Origin: Aquidulcibacter paucihalophilus
Lineage (GTDB): Bacteria > Pseudomonadota > Alphaproteobacteria > Caulobacterales > Caulobacteraceae
Reading direction: 5' to 3'
Assembly (NCBI GenBank): GCA_030285985.1
Contig: CP127384.1
Coordinates: 1,662,501-1,726,500 of the forward strand
DNA length: 64,000 bases
The notes under the pieces are model-generated. The model worked only from the letters and a program-made list of their open reading frames with translations. It was not told the origin of the DNA and ran no database searches. The number at the start of each line of letters is the position of its first letter. Within the stretch, counting starts at the first letter, position 1. A program made the translations under genes and the position numbers. Below are positions 9,926 through 19,822 of the stretch, one piece after another.

Positions 9926-12262
9926 TCACGCCTTCTCCACGAACGTATCGATGACCTTCTTCTCGCCGGCCTTTTCGAATTCGATCAGCAGTTTGTTGCC
10001 TTCGATCGCCTTGACCGCGCCGTAGCCGAATTTCTGGTGGAACACGCGCTGGCCCAGCGACCAGTCGCCGCCCGCCTTCGGGTCCGCGGTCGCCAGCAAG
10101 CGTCCATCCCCCTCGATCAGCGTATGCCGTGCCGGCTTGGCCGCCGGAGCCCGGCCGGCGGTGAACGACTGCGCCCGTTTCCATCCCGGCGACGCATAGC
10201 CGGCCCCGAAGGTCGGCATCTCGTCCCAGCGGGACTTGGCGTCCTTCATGCCCGGGGTGACGCCGTAGTAGCCCGTGTCGCTCTCGGCCTCGACGTGGTC
10301 GATCGGCAGTTCATCGACGAACCGGCTGGGCAGTTGCGAGGTCCAGCGGCCGTAGACCAGCCGGTTGGCGGCGAACGAAATCCGCGCGTCCGACTTGGCC
10401 CGGGTCACGCCGACATAGGCCAGGCGGCGTTCCTCCTCGAGGCCCTTCTCGCCCTTCTCGTCGATGCTGCGCTGGCTCGGGAAGACGCCTTCCTCCCAGC
10501 CCGGCAGGAAGACCAGCGGGAACTCCAGCCCCTTGGCCCCGTGCAAGGTCATGATCTGCACCGCATCGTCCGAGCCGCCGCGGTCCAGATCCATGACCAG
10601 CGAGACGTGCTCCAGATAGGCGGGCAGGGTCTCGAACTGCTGCATCGACTGCGTCAGTTCCTTGAGGTTATCCAGCCGGGTCTGGCCGGTGGCCCGGTCG
10701 GCCTTCTGCATGTCGGTATAGCCGCTCTCCTCGAGCACGGTTTCGGTCAGCTCCCAGTGGGTCGTGGTCTGGGCGAAGGCGCGCCAGCGGTCGATGTCGC
10801 GCACGAAGTTCGACAGGGCCGTCCGCGTCCGCGCCTGCAGCTCGTCCGAGACGATCAGGTCGCGCACGGCGCTCATGGCCGAGACGCCGGACAGCCGGGC
10901 GATCTGCAGCACCTTCTGCACCGAGGTGTCGCCGAGGCCGCGCTTGGGCACATTGACGATCCGCTCGAAGGCCAGGTCGTCGTCTTCCGACAGGATCAGC
11001 CGCAGATAGGCATGGGCGTCGCGGATCTCGGCGCGTTCGAAGAAGCGCGGGCCACCGATCACCTTGTAGGGCACGGCCAGCAGGACGAACCGTTCCTCGA
11101 ACGCTCGCATCTGGAACGAGGCGCGGACCAGCACCGCCATGTCCTGATAGGGCGTGCCCGCCCGCCGCGCCGTCTCGATCTCGTCGGCGACCAGCCGCGC
11201 CTCGGCCTCGCCGTCCCAGACGCCGCGCACCCGGACCTTGTCGCCGCTGGAGTCCTCGGTCCACAGCGTCTTGCCCAGCCGGTCGCGGTTGGCCGCGATC
11301 AGGCCTGCGGCCGCGCCCAGAATATGCTGCGTTGACCGGTAGTTGCGCTCCAGTCTTACGACCTTGGCGCCGGGGAAATCCCGCTCGAAGCGCAGGATGT
11401 TGTCCACCTCGGCCCCGCGCCAGCCATAGATCGACTGATCGTCGTCCCCGACGCAGCAGACATTGCCGGTCGAGGATGTCAGCAGCCGCAGCCACAGGTA
11501 CTGGGCCACGTTGGTGTCCTGATATTCGTCGACGAGGATGTAGCGGAACCGGTGCCGGTATTCTTCCGCAATATCCGCGTGTTTGGCCAGAATCGTCAGA
11601 TTGTGCAGCAGCAGATCGCCGAAGTCACAGGCGTTCAGACTGACCAGCCGGGCCTGATAGGCGGCGTAGAGTGCGTGTCCCTTGCCGTTGGCGAAATCCT
11701 CGGACGGCGGCAGCTTCTCCGGCGTCCAGCCGCGGTTCTTCCAGTGGTCGATGAGGCCGTTCAGCGACTTGGGCGTCCAGCGTTTGGTGTCGAGCCCCTC
11801 AGCTTCCAGCACCTGTTTGCAGACCCGCTCCTGGTCGTCGGTGTCGAGGATGGTGAAGGTCGACTTCAGCCCGACCAGTTCCGCATGCCGCCGCAGGATC
11901 TGCGCGGCCACCGAGTGGAAGGTCCCCAGCCAGCGCAGGCCCTCGGATGACGGCCCGATCAGATGAGTGATCCGCTCGCGCATCTCGCGCGCGGCCTTGT
12001 TGGTGAAGGTGACGACCAGCAGCTCCCACGGCCGCGCCCGCCCGGTGGCGAGTATGTGCGCCAGCCGGGTGGTCAGCACCCGTGTCTTGCCCGTGCCCGC
12101 CCCGGCCAGCACCAGCACCGGTCCATCCACCGTCTCGACCGCCTCGCGCTGTTCAGGGTTCAACCCCGCCAGATAGTCGGCGGCGGGCGCGGCGACGCCG
12201 CCGGGTCCGCGCGAGCGGGCGAGGTCTGAGATGCGCGGGGCAGGGGTGTCGGGGAGACTCAT
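9926..12262 (-). CDS. uvrD: UvrD/PcrA-type superfamily 1 DNA helicase
   Basis: A 778-residue SF1A helicase. Q-motif LNPEQREAV, Walker A GAGTGKT, motif II VDEYQDTN, motif III GDDDQSIYGWRGA, motif IV LERNYRS, motif V TLHGAKGLEF and motif VI RRLAYVGVTRA are all present in order. The C-terminus ends with the FGYGAVKAIEG Tudor-like segment, which in PcrA/UvrD contacts RNA polymerase. It acts in nucleotide excision and mismatch repair and removes RecA filaments. The ATG at 12262 (MSLPDTP) is chosen because the upstream extension is low-complexity. Confidence 0.94.
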   Translation of the reverse strand: MSLPDTPAPRISDLARSRGPGGVAAPAADYLAGLNPEQREAVETVDGPVLVLAGAGTGKTRVLTTRLAHILATGRARPWELLVVTFTNKAAREMRERITHLIGPSSEGLRWLGTFHSVAAQILRRHAELVGLKSTFTILDTDDQERVCKQVLEAEGLDTKRWTPKSLNGLIDHWKNRGWTPEKLPPSEDFANGKGHALYAAYQARLVSLNACDFGDLLLHNLTILAKHADIAEEYRHRFRYILVDEYQDTNVAQYLWLRLLTSSTGNVCCVGDDDQSIYGWRGAEVDNILRFERDFPGAKVVRLERNYRSTQHILGAAAGLIAANRDRLGKTLWTEDSSGDKVRVRGVWDGEAEARLVADEIETARRAGTPYQDMAVLVRASFQMRAFEERFVLLAVPYKVIGGPRFFERAEIRDAHAYLRLILSEDDDLAFERIVNVPKRGLGDTSVQKVLQIARLSGVSAMSAVRDLIVSDELQARTRTALSNFVRDIDRWRAFAQTTTHWELTETVLEESGYTDMQKADRATGQTRLDNLKELTQSMQQFETLPAYLEHVSLVMDLDRGGSDDAVQIMTLHGAKGLEFPLVFLPGWEEGVFPSQRSIDEKGEKGLEEERRLAYVGVTRAKSDARISFAANRLVYGRWTSQLPSRFVDELPIDHVEAESDTGYYGVTPGMKDAKSRWDEMPTFGAGYASPGWKRAQSFTAGRAPAAKPARHTLIEGDGRLLATADPKAGGDWSLGQRVFHQKFGYGAVKAIEGNKLLIEFEKAGEKKVIDTFVEKA

Positions 12263-12381
12263 CGGGAGAACATAAGGGGCACGGAGCGTGATGTCAGCGG
12301 TCGCGTGTCGGCGGCCTCGCGGAACCGGCAAGCGGCGCCGTCGTTCCGGCAGCATCGACAGCCCGGGGAAGGGATCATTCC

Positions 12382-12585
12382 ATGACCGACAACAACACGA
12401 ACAACACCGGCAGCGGCGGCGGCAACGCAGGCCTGGCCTTCATCGTCGGCGGCATCGTCGTCGTCCTCGCGATCGTCGCATATTTCGTCTTCGCCCGCGG
12501 CGGGATGGCTCCGGAAAGCAAGGACATCAACGTCGATGTCAATCTGCCGGAAGTCTCCGCCCCCGCCGTGCCGACGGTGAACTGA
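12382..12585 (+). CDS. Small single-pass membrane protein (paralogue 1)
   Basis: A 67-residue protein with a polar Asn/Thr/Gly N-terminus, one strongly hydrophobic helix (about residues 20-42) and a short acidic tail with the motif DINVDVNLPE. An AGGGATC element upstream supports the ATG. The next gene encodes a longer protein of the same layout with tail motif DVSVDIDLPR, so the pair is probably a tandem duplication. Function unknown; the tail is predicted to be periplasmic if the N-terminus stays inside. Confidence 0.65.
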   Translation: MTDNNTNNTGSGGGNAGLAFIVGGIVVVLAIVAYFVFARGGMAPESKDINVDVNLPEVSAPAVPTVN

Positions 12586-12588
12586 GCC

Positions 12589-12903
12589 ATGACCGATCCC
12601 AACCTTCCCCCGCCCGAGCGGCCGGAAGTCGTCCATCACACCACGATCAACAACCCGCCCCGCAGCGGCGGTGCCAGCTGGCTTGGCCTGCTGGTCGGCG
12701 GTCTGGTGGTGATCGTGATCATCATCGCGGTCGTGGTCTTCTCGAACCGCGGCGCAATCGAAGCGCCGGACGGCACGGATGTCTCGGTGGACATCGATCT
12801 GCCGCGCCCCGCACTGCCGGATGCGCCGAAGATGCCGGACCTGCCGGACGTTCCGTCCGTCAATCCGCCGACCCTGCCGCCCGAGCCGGCACCCGGGACC
12901 TGA
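12589..12903 (+). CDS. Small single-pass membrane protein (paralogue 2)
   Basis: A 104-residue protein that begins 3 bp after its shorter paralogue stops. A Pro-rich polar N-terminus (about 1-30) is followed by one hydrophobic helix (about 31-52), the tail motif DVSVDIDLPR matching DINVDVNLPE of the first protein, and a Pro/Asp-rich C-terminus with repeated DxPxxPxLPD steps. It converges on the SIMPL gene with only 3 bp between stop codons. No function is recognised. Confidence 0.65.
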   Translation: MTDPNLPPPERPEVVHHTTINNPPRSGGASWLGLLVGGLVVIVIIIAVVVFSNRGAIEAPDGTDVSVDIDLPRPALPDAPKMPDLPDVPSVNPPTLPPEPAPGT

Positions 12904-12906
12904 GCC

Positions 12907-13629
12907 TCAGCGCAACTGGTAGCTGACCGTCGCGACGACGCGCACCCGCTTGTTCAGCGAGGTCGTTTCGCTGTCGATATCCTCGCGGGCGAGGATCTCG
13001 AACGAGCCCTGGGTCGCCTGGCGGATCGGGCCCAGTGGCGCGCCGGAGTCCTTGGCGAACTGTTCCGCGCCCGAGCGCGCCGACGCCGTCGCCTCGGCGA
13101 TCATCGACGGTCGCACCTCATTGAGCTTGGTGAAGACATAGGTCGGGGCGGCGAAGTCCAGTTGCACGCCCTCGCGCACCAGATCGTTCAGCGCCCGCTC
13201 GGTCTGGGCGACGCGCTGGACGTCCGTCGTGCGCACCGTCACGCCCTGGCTCAGGATGTAGCGCACCACATTGTCGGTCGAGCCGTATTCCCGCGCCCGC
13301 GTGTCAGTCACCTGCAGACGGCCGATGGTGATGTGCTCGGCCGGATAGCCCTGCCGCGTCAGGAAGGCCCGGACCAGCGCCAGATCCCGGTCGATCTGGG
13401 CCTGGGCGACGGGCAGGTCGTCATTCGCGGCCTTGAAGCTGAGCGTCAGGACGGCGAGGTCCGCGACCACATTGCGCTCGGCCACGCCGCGCACGGTCAC
13501 CTGCCGGTTGCCGACCTGGGCGTTGACCACGCCAGAGCCGATAAAGGCTCCGGCACCGATCAGTCCGATGGCGATCAGCCCCCCGAACAGGGCGGGCGGG
13601 ATCAGGGTCTTGTCGATCTTGTCGAACAC
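12907..13629 (-). CDS. SIMPL (DUF541) domain periplasmic protein
   Basis: A 240-residue protein with an N-terminal hydrophobic anchor (about residues 10-35) and a SIMPL/DUF541 domain, recognisable from the VTVRGVAERNVVADLAVLTLSF opening and the YILSQGVTVRTTDVQRV and ASARSGAEQFAKDSG stretches. These proteins are periplasmic or outer-membrane associated; some bind lipids or support stress resistance, but the role is not established. The GTG start at 13629 is chosen over an upstream ATG because AAGGA lies 8 bases before it. Confidence 0.83.
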   Translation of the reverse strand: MFDKIDKTLIPPALFGGLIAIGLIGAGAFIGSGVVNAQVGNRQVTVRGVAERNVVADLAVLTLSFKAANDDLPVAQAQIDRDLALVRAFLTRQGYPAEHITIGRLQVTDTRAREYGSTDNVVRYILSQGVTVRTTDVQRVAQTERALNDLVREGVQLDFAAPTYVFTKLNEVRPSMIAEATASARSGAEQFAKDSGAPLGPIRQATQGSFEILAREDIDSETTSLNKRVRVVATVSYQLR

Positions 13630-13677
13630 GGCAGTTTTCCTTCTGGGATACTGACCATGCGCCAACCCTGTCGGCTG

Positions 13678-13914
13678 TCAATCGGTCGAATCCTGTTCGA
13701 TGAAAGACCGATCGCCGCTCGCCCACGACAGCGCCAGAAGCCGGCAGGCCGAGGCCAGGGGCGTGCGCCCGCGGCGCTCGTCGATCCGCTTCATCAGCCC
13801 CGCCTGCGACAGCCCCCCGGCCGCCGCGACCGCATCCAGCACGGTCCAGAACTCGGCCTCCAGCGCCACCGAGGTGGCGTGGCCGGACAGGGAGACTGAG
13901 CGTTTTTTCAACAT
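13678..13914 (-). CDS. Ribbon-helix-helix domain protein (RHH_4 type)
   Basis: A 78-residue protein opening KKRSVSLSGHATSVALEAEFW, then an Ala-rich helix, LMKRIDERRG and a C-terminal LASACRLLAL segment. This layout is that of the alphaproteobacterial RHH_4 family, in which the first strand (KRSVSL) inserts in the DNA major groove. It starts at 13914; an upstream ATG would only add low-complexity residues. It lies just upstream of the SIMPL gene on the same strand and diverges from coq4. Targets are unknown. Confidence 0.8.
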   Translation of the reverse strand: MLKKRSVSLSGHATSVALEAEFWTVLDAVAAAGGLSQAGLMKRIDERRGRTPLASACRLLALSWASGDRSFIEQDSTD

Positions 13915-14027
13915 CGGCCGGACCCTAGCGCGGGCACCGGCACTGCCGCCATGGGGTGCGACGTGAACACCGTTCACTTGCGTTGCGCTTCAGGCTATTC
14001 TCCGGGGCGATCTCACAGGGCCTGTCC

Positions 14028-14783
14028 ATGACCGCCACCGCCGATTTCAACGAGTTCGACCGTCTGCGTCCCCAGCGTCTCGAGCCGCTGAAGGCATTCC
14101 GCGCCTTCCGCAGACTGGCCCGCAACAAGGAAGACACCAGCCAGGTGTTCGAGATCATGCGGGCCCTGTCCGGGCGCTCGATCGGTCGGGGCTACAATCG
14201 GATGCTGAAAACCTTCGAGGGCGGCCGTCAGGCCTTCCTGCGCGAGGAACTGGCACACAAGCTGGACGATCCGGTCTGGCTGGCGCGGTTCGGTCCGGGG
14301 ACCGTCGGCGCGGCCTATCGGGAGTTTCGCGAAGCCCGTGGCTTCACGGCCGAGGGTCTGGCCGACGAGGCCCGCAAGGTGGCACCGCTGGTCGACGCCC
14401 AGCACCCGGTGATCTGGTACTCCCGGCGAATCCGGGACGTCCACGACGTCTGGCATGTTCTCACGGGCTACGGCACCGATGCCCTGGGCGAGGCCTGCGT
14501 CGTCTCCTTCTCCTATGCCCAGACCCGCAACCTGGGCTTCGCCTTCATCGGCTGGGCCGCGGCCCGCGAGGTCCAGCGCGAGGTTCGCTCCGTGCCCGCG
14601 CGCCGGGCTGTCTGGCAGGCGTACCGCAACGGCAAGGCCGCCCGCTGGCTCCCGGCGCTGGACTATGAAGTCCTGTTCGAGCAACCGCTTGAGGCGGTCC
14701 GCGCTCGCCTCAACATCCGCCCGGCCGATGTCTACCAGGCCGTGCCGGCCGAGGTTCGCGCCGGGCTGAAGCTGCGAGGCTGA
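14028..14783 (+). CDS. Coq4 family ubiquinone biosynthesis protein
   Basis: A 251-residue protein with the Coq4 zinc motif H-D-x-x-H-(x)11-E at residues 139-155 (HDVWH, then E155), preceded by YSRRIRDV. Coq4 acts in ubiquinone biosynthesis, where it scaffolds the complex and has been linked to C1 decarboxylation/hydroxylation of the quinone ring. The ATG at 14028 is preferred because the in-frame extension upstream would overlap the divergent RHH promoter. A short GC hairpin follows the stop codon. Confidence 0.85.
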   Translation: MTATADFNEFDRLRPQRLEPLKAFRAFRRLARNKEDTSQVFEIMRALSGRSIGRGYNRMLKTFEGGRQAFLREELAHKLDDPVWLARFGPGTVGAAYREFREARGFTAEGLADEARKVAPLVDAQHPVIWYSRRIRDVHDVWHVLTGYGTDALGEACVVSFSYAQTRNLGFAFIGWAAAREVQREVRSVPARRAVWQAYRNGKAARWLPALDYEVLFEQPLEAVRARLNIRPADVYQAVPAEVRAGLKLRG

Positions 14784-14784
14784 C

Positions 14785-14801
14785 GGCGGCTTTCGGCCGC
14801 C
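14785..14801 (+). terminator. GC hairpin after coq4
   Basis: GGCGGC-TTTCG-GCCGCC forms a 6-bp stem one base after the stop codon of the Coq4 gene. There is no T-run, so it is only a weak candidate terminator. Confidence 0.35.
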
Positions 14802-14873
14802 ATAAGCCCGCCTTGTGTCGCCCGGCCGAAAACCCTGCTTGCTCCGCCGGTCGCCATCCTCCACTTGCCGTGC

Positions 14874-15812
14874 GTGACCTCCCCCGATTCCCTTCCCCCC
14901 GCGGTCCGGCCGCCGCTCTCGCGGGCCACCCTGCTGGGGATCGGCGGGGTCCTGATCTGCGCCATGATCTGGGGCACGACCTGGTACGCTATCACCCTTC
15001 AGCTCGGGACCGTGCCGCCGCTGGCGTCGATCGTCTGGCGCTTCGGTCTCGCCTCGGCGCTGCTGTTCATCGGCTGCCTGATCGCCCGCCAGAACCTGCG
15101 GCTGACCCGGGCCCAGCATCTGGCCGCCCTGGGGCAGGGCGCCTTCGCCTTTTCGATCAGCTACAGCTTCACCTATGCCTCGGAGGCGCACGTCGCCTCG
15201 GCCATCGTCGCCGTCACCTTCGCCTCCCTGACCTTCATCAATCTGGTGCTGTTCCGGCTGGCCGCGGGTCAGAAGGCGGCGGCCGCCTCTTGGGGCGGAG
15301 CCATTCTCGGCGTGGTCGGGGTTGTGGTTCTGTCGGGCAGCGAGGTCCTCAGCGCGGGGTTTGACCGCGGCGCGGCGCTCGGCGTGGGCCTTGCCCTGGT
15401 CGCGGTCACCGCCTCGGCCTTCGGCAATTTCTTCGCCTGGAAGGGCCAGCAACACGGCTCGACGGCCATCCCCTCGACCGCCTGGGCCATGGCCTATGGC
15501 ACGGGCCTTCTGGCGCTCTACGGCCTCGCCACGGGTGTGGAGTTCACCCTCGATCCGACCTTCACCTATGTCGGATCCCTGCTCTATCTGTCGGTGTTCG
15601 GCTCGGTGATCGCCTTCGGCCTGTATTTCACCATCGCGCGGACGATCGGCTACGCCATGGCCAGCTACGTCTCGGCCCTGACACCGCCCGTCGCCATGCT
15701 CGTTTCGGTGCTGTTTGAGGGTGCCCATTTCGGCTGGTCAGCCCTGGCCGGCCTGCTGCTGGTGTTGTCGGGGCAGGCCCTGATGATCCGCGCCCCGAAG
15801 GTCTCGACCTAG
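14874..15812 (+). CDS. DMT/EamA family transporter
   Basis: A 312-residue protein with ten hydrophobic helices arranged as two EamA repeats; the WGTTWYAITLQLG stretch in helix 1 and the ALTPPVAMLVSVLFEG stretch before the last helices are typical of drug/metabolite exporters. Substrate unknown. No ATG is available; GTG at 14874 is taken as start, with TTG at 14865 as alternative. Its stop codon overlaps, by 4 bp and convergently, the end of a small Lys-rich gene on the other strand. Confidence 0.83.
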   Translation: MTSPDSLPPAVRPPLSRATLLGIGGVLICAMIWGTTWYAITLQLGTVPPLASIVWRFGLASALLFIGCLIARQNLRLTRAQHLAALGQGAFAFSISYSFTYASEAHVASAIVAVTFASLTFINLVLFRLAAGQKAAAASWGGAILGVVGVVVLSGSEVLSAGFDRGAALGVGLALVAVTASAFGNFFAWKGQQHGSTAIPSTAWAMAYGTGLLALYGLATGVEFTLDPTFTYVGSLLYLSVFGSVIAFGLYFTIARTIGYAMASYVSALTPPVAMLVSVLFEGAHFGWSALAGLLLVLSGQALMIRAPKVST

Positions 15813-15970
15813 CCGAACCAGCCGCGCTTCTTCTTCGGCTTCTCCGGCGCGGCTCCGGCCTTCTTCGCCGCCTCGGCCTCCCGACGCTTCCGTTCGGCCG
15901 TGACCCGCATGGCGACGAGCACGGGGATGAGGCCGTGTTTGATGCGGGGGTCCTGACGCGGGTCAGCCAT
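15809..15970 (-). CDS. 53-residue basic protein downstream of DUF4169 gene
   Basis: A short reading frame encoding MADPRQDPRIKHGLIPVL... with a helical Glu/Arg/Ala segment and a Lys-rich tail ending KKKRGWFG. It starts 2 bp after the DUF4169 stop codon (15973) and ends overlapping the DMT transporter by 4 bp, so it fills the gap exactly and keeps the high third-position GC of its neighbours. Function is unknown; operon linkage with the DUF4169 gene is likely. Confidence 0.6.
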   Translation of the reverse strand: MADPRQDPRIKHGLIPVLVAMRVTAERKRREAEAAKKAGAAPEKPKKKRGWFG

Positions 15971-15972
15971 GT

Positions 15973-16149
15973 TCAGTCCTCCAGCTTCGATCCATCGAGA
16001 AGACGCGCGGCGCGCTCGCGCTCCGTCTCGGCCCGGGTCCGGTCGGCCTTCGTCCGCCCGTGGGCGGCGCGGTTGGCACTGGCCGTTGCCTTCGCCGCGG
16101 CCTTCGCCCGGTCCTTGCGCACCCGGTTCAGATTGACCACCTCGCCCAT
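15973..16149 (-). CDS. DUF4169 family protein
   Basis: A 58-residue, highly charged, helical protein. The opening MGEVVNLNRVRKDRAKA, the central NRAAHGRTKA and the closing ARLLDGSKLED match the short DUF4169 family of alphaproteobacteria. Start at 16149 chosen because family members begin directly with this conserved segment. A 53-residue basic protein follows 2 bp downstream. No function is known for the family. Confidence 0.82.
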   Translation of the reverse strand: MGEVVNLNRVRKDRAKAAAKATASANRAAHGRTKADRTRAETERERAARLLDGSKLED

Positions 16150-16224
16150 GCCGACCTCCGCCGTATGCAACCTGACCCGCGGTCAGGCGGTTTTCCTCGC
16201 CCGTAGCAACCGGCAGGAGTCCGT

Positions 16225-16530
16225 ATGGTAGACCCGTCCCAAATCCGCGAACACCTTGAAATTGTCGGTTCCGACGGCGAGCATGTCGGTCGCGTCGACC
16301 ACGTCGTCGGCGACCAGATCGAACTGGCCAAGCTCGATCTCGCCGGCGGCTTCAAACACCACATGATCCCCGTCCGCTGGGTTCATCATGTTGACGAACA
16401 CGTCCATCTCAATGTGACGAAGGACGAGGCGAAGGCCCGCTGGACCGGGAAACCGCACCAGGCCCGTCGGCAGCTTACTGCGAATTCACGAAGGCCCCGC
16501 TGTCGCAGGCGGGGCCTTCGACCTATGTGA
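16225..16530 (+). CDS. DUF2171 domain protein with unusual C-terminal tail
   Basis: The first 73 residues match DUF2171: MVDPSQIREHLEIVGSDG, HVGRVDHVVGD, then IPVRWVHHVDEHVHLNVTKDEA. Family members normally stop near residue 75-85. Here the frame continues for about 28 basic residues (RRPRCRRRGL...) that are encoded by the arms of a 12-bp GC hairpin, so the tail is probably not selected as protein. A lost stop codon or a sequencing frameshift near 16440-16480 would explain it. Function unknown. Confidence 0.75.
   Translation: MVDPSQIREHLEIVGSDGEHVGRVDHVVGDQIELAKLDLAGGFKHHMIPVRWVHHVDEHVHLNVTKDEAKARWTGKPHQARRQLTANSRRPRCRRRGLRPM
16489..16520. terminator. Strong hairpin overlapping the 3' end of the DUF2171 gene
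   Basis: CGAAGGCCCCGC (16489-16500) pairs perfectly with GCGGGGCCTTCG (16509-16520) around an 8-nt loop. No long T-run follows on either strand. It looks like a factor-assisted terminator, but it lies inside the annotated end of the DUF2171 frame. Confidence 0.6.
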
Positions 16531-16559
16531 GTCCTGCGTCGGCTCGCGACGTGCACGGA

Positions 16560-16967
16560 ATGACGCCCTTGATCCGCCTGATCCTCAACCTGCTCTGGTT
16601 CGTTTTCGGCGGCTGGCTGTCCGGTCTGCTCTGGCTGTTCGGCGGCGCGATCCTGGCCCTGACCATCGTCGGCCTGCCCTGGACGTTCGCCGCCTGGCGG
16701 ATCGCCAGCTACTCCTTCTGGCCCTTTGGCCGTGAAGTGGTCTGGCGCGACGAAATGGGCCAGGTCGACGTCGGCACGGGCCCGCTGGGCCTCGTCCTGA
16801 ACATCATCTGGTTCATCTTCGCCGGCTGGTACATCGCCCTGTCGCACCTGCTGATCGCCGTCGCCGAGTTCGTCACCATCATCGGCATCCCCTTCGCCCT
16901 GAAGGATCTGGAACTGGCCAAGCTGGCCCTGGCACCGATCGGCCGGACAATCCGCGACAAGCCCTGA
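16560..16967 (+). CDS. YccF family inner-membrane protein
   Basis: A 135-residue protein made of two similar halves, each with a hydrophobic helix pair: LILNLLWFVFGGW...GLPW in the first and LVLNIIWFIFAGWYIAL...GIPFA in the second. This duplicated N-(I/L)-(I/L)-W-F pattern defines the YccF family (formerly DUF307). Function is not established. The ATG at 16560 is chosen so the first helix is near the N-terminus. Its stop codon abuts the convergent AAA ATPase gene. Confidence 0.85.
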   Translation: MTPLIRLILNLLWFVFGGWLSGLLWLFGGAILALTIVGLPWTFAAWRIASYSFWPFGREVVWRDEMGQVDVGTGPLGLVLNIIWFIFAGWYIALSHLLIAVAEFVTIIGIPFALKDLELAKLALAPIGRTIRDKP

Positions 16968-17699
16968 TCAGTCCTCGGACAGCAGGACGTCCAGCATCAT
17001 CTCGCGCCGGGTCAGGAAATTGCGCGTGACCTGATAGTGGTCCGTGTCCTCGTAGTCGACGCGGTCCACCCCGTGTTCGGACACCTGGTAAATCCACGCG
17101 TTCGGATAGCCGAGGATGATCGGTGAATGTGTGGCGATGATCAGCTGTGACCGCGCCAGAACCAGCTCGTGCATCTTGGCGAGGAAGGACAGCTGCCGGG
17201 ACGGCGACAGCGCCGCCTCGGGCTCGTCGAGAATATAGAGGCCGTCGCCGACGAACCGGTTCTCGAACAGGGCGAAGAAGCTCTCGCCATGCGACTGTTC
17301 GTGCAGGGATGCGCCTCCGTATCGACGGCCACCGACGGACTCCAGATAACTGGCCGTGGTGAAGAAGCTCTCGGCCCTGAGGAAGAAGCCGTCCTGCAGC
17401 CTCTGCGGCGATCTGATCGGCCGCACGAACCGGTGCAGCGGCGAATGCGAGGCGCGGGTCTCGAACCGGTGCTCCCGCCCGCCGCCCTCGGCGTTGAACC
17501 CCCAGGCCACCGCCAGCGCCTCTATCAGGGTCGACTTGCCCGAGCCGTTCTCTCCGACCAGGAAGGTCACATTGGGGTGGAACGCCAGACTGTGCAGCGT
17601 CCGCACCGCCGCCAGGTTGAACGGATAGACCGAGTCATCCCACCCCTCGCGCCGCTCGAACTGCGCCTCGATCCAGTAGGGACGGGTGAGGGCGGTCAT
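16968..17699 (-). CDS. Small AAA/ABC-type ATPase (RecF/SMC-like fold)
   Basis: A 243-residue P-loop ATPase: Walker A GENGSGKST at about 50-58, an ABC-signature-like SHGESFF at about 143, Walker B LYILDEPEAALSP, and an H-loop ATHSPII. The spacing is that of the compact AAA_15/21-type SMC-like ATPases, with no coiled coil or attached nuclease. Partner and role are unknown. It begins one base before the fumC stop region, so it is probably in an operon downstream of fumC. Confidence 0.82.
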   Translation of the reverse strand: MTALTRPYWIEAQFERREGWDDSVYPFNLAAVRTLHSLAFHPNVTFLVGENGSGKSTLIEALAVAWGFNAEGGGREHRFETRASHSPLHRFVRPIRSPQRLQDGFFLRAESFFTTASYLESVGGRRYGGASLHEQSHGESFFALFENRFVGDGLYILDEPEAALSPSRQLSFLAKMHELVLARSQLIIATHSPIILGYPNAWIYQVSEHGVDRVDYEDTDHYQVTRNFLTRREMMLDVLLSED

Positions 17700-17700
17700 G

Positions 17701-19092
<1,392 letters not shown>

Positions 19093-19183
19093 GGGTCTGG
19101 GCTCTTCGGCTTGGCTCTCGGTGCGCGCGGGGTGTAGCACGGGCTATGGGCCGAACAAGCGGTTGAACAGGGAGAGCAGGGGC

Positions 19184-19822
19184 ATGGCAACGTTGATCCG
19201 GCGGACGGGTGCGGTCCTCCTGTCGCTCACCCTGTTGATCGGCGCTACCGCGGCAGTGGCCCAGACTCCGCCGCCGCCAAATCCGATTCCTATGGTCGTC
19301 ATCCGCACCAGCCATGGCGACATCGGTCTGGGTTTGAATATCTATCAGGCGCCCGTCACGGTCTGCAATTTCCTCCGGTACGTTGAGGCGGGCCACTACG
19401 TCGGCGGCCGCTTCTTTCGCACCGTGGTGGCCCGGACCAATGACAACCCCAACCCGATTGATGTCATCCAGGCCGCGACCCCTGCAGGCAGCGACGACGC
19501 CGGTTTCGGCCCTATCCCGCTCGAGCGCACGCGGGACACAGGCCTGACTCACAGGGTCGGGACCATCTCCATGGCGCGCGACGCGCCCGACAGTGCGACC
19601 TCCAGCTTCTTCATTGTGGTAGACGACGCCCCGGCGCTGGATTTCGGCGGTGCCCGAAACCCGGATGGGCAGGGCTTCGCGGCCTTTGGATTTGTCGCCG
19701 GCGGTATGGCGGTCGTGCGCGCCATTCAGGCACTGCCCGCCACGGACGAGGTCATCGACACGCCGGTCATGATCCTCAAAGTCGAACTGACCACCCCGTT
19801 TCCAAACCTGTGCCGACCGTGA
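19184..19822 (+). CDS. Secreted cyclophilin-type peptidyl-prolyl isomerase
   Basis: A 212-residue protein with a signal peptide (residues 1-28, ending AAVAQ) and a cyclophilin domain: GDIGLGLNIYQAPVTVCNFLRYVEAGHY, GTISMARDAPDSATSSFFI and LDFGG. The usual FHRV active-site segment is FFRTV, so the catalytic Arg is kept and the preceding His is not. It should assist folding in the periplasm. A GGGAGAGCAGGGGC element supports the ATG at 19184. The RusA-like gene overlaps its stop codon. Confidence 0.87.
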   Translation: MATLIRRTGAVLLSLTLLIGATAAVAQTPPPPNPIPMVVIRTSHGDIGLGLNIYQAPVTVCNFLRYVEAGHYVGGRFFRTVVARTNDNPNPIDVIQAATPAGSDDAGFGPIPLERTRDTGLTHRVGTISMARDAPDSATSSFFIVVDDAPALDFGGARNPDGQGFAAFGFVAGGMAVVRAIQALPATDEVIDTPVMILKVELTTPFPNLCRP

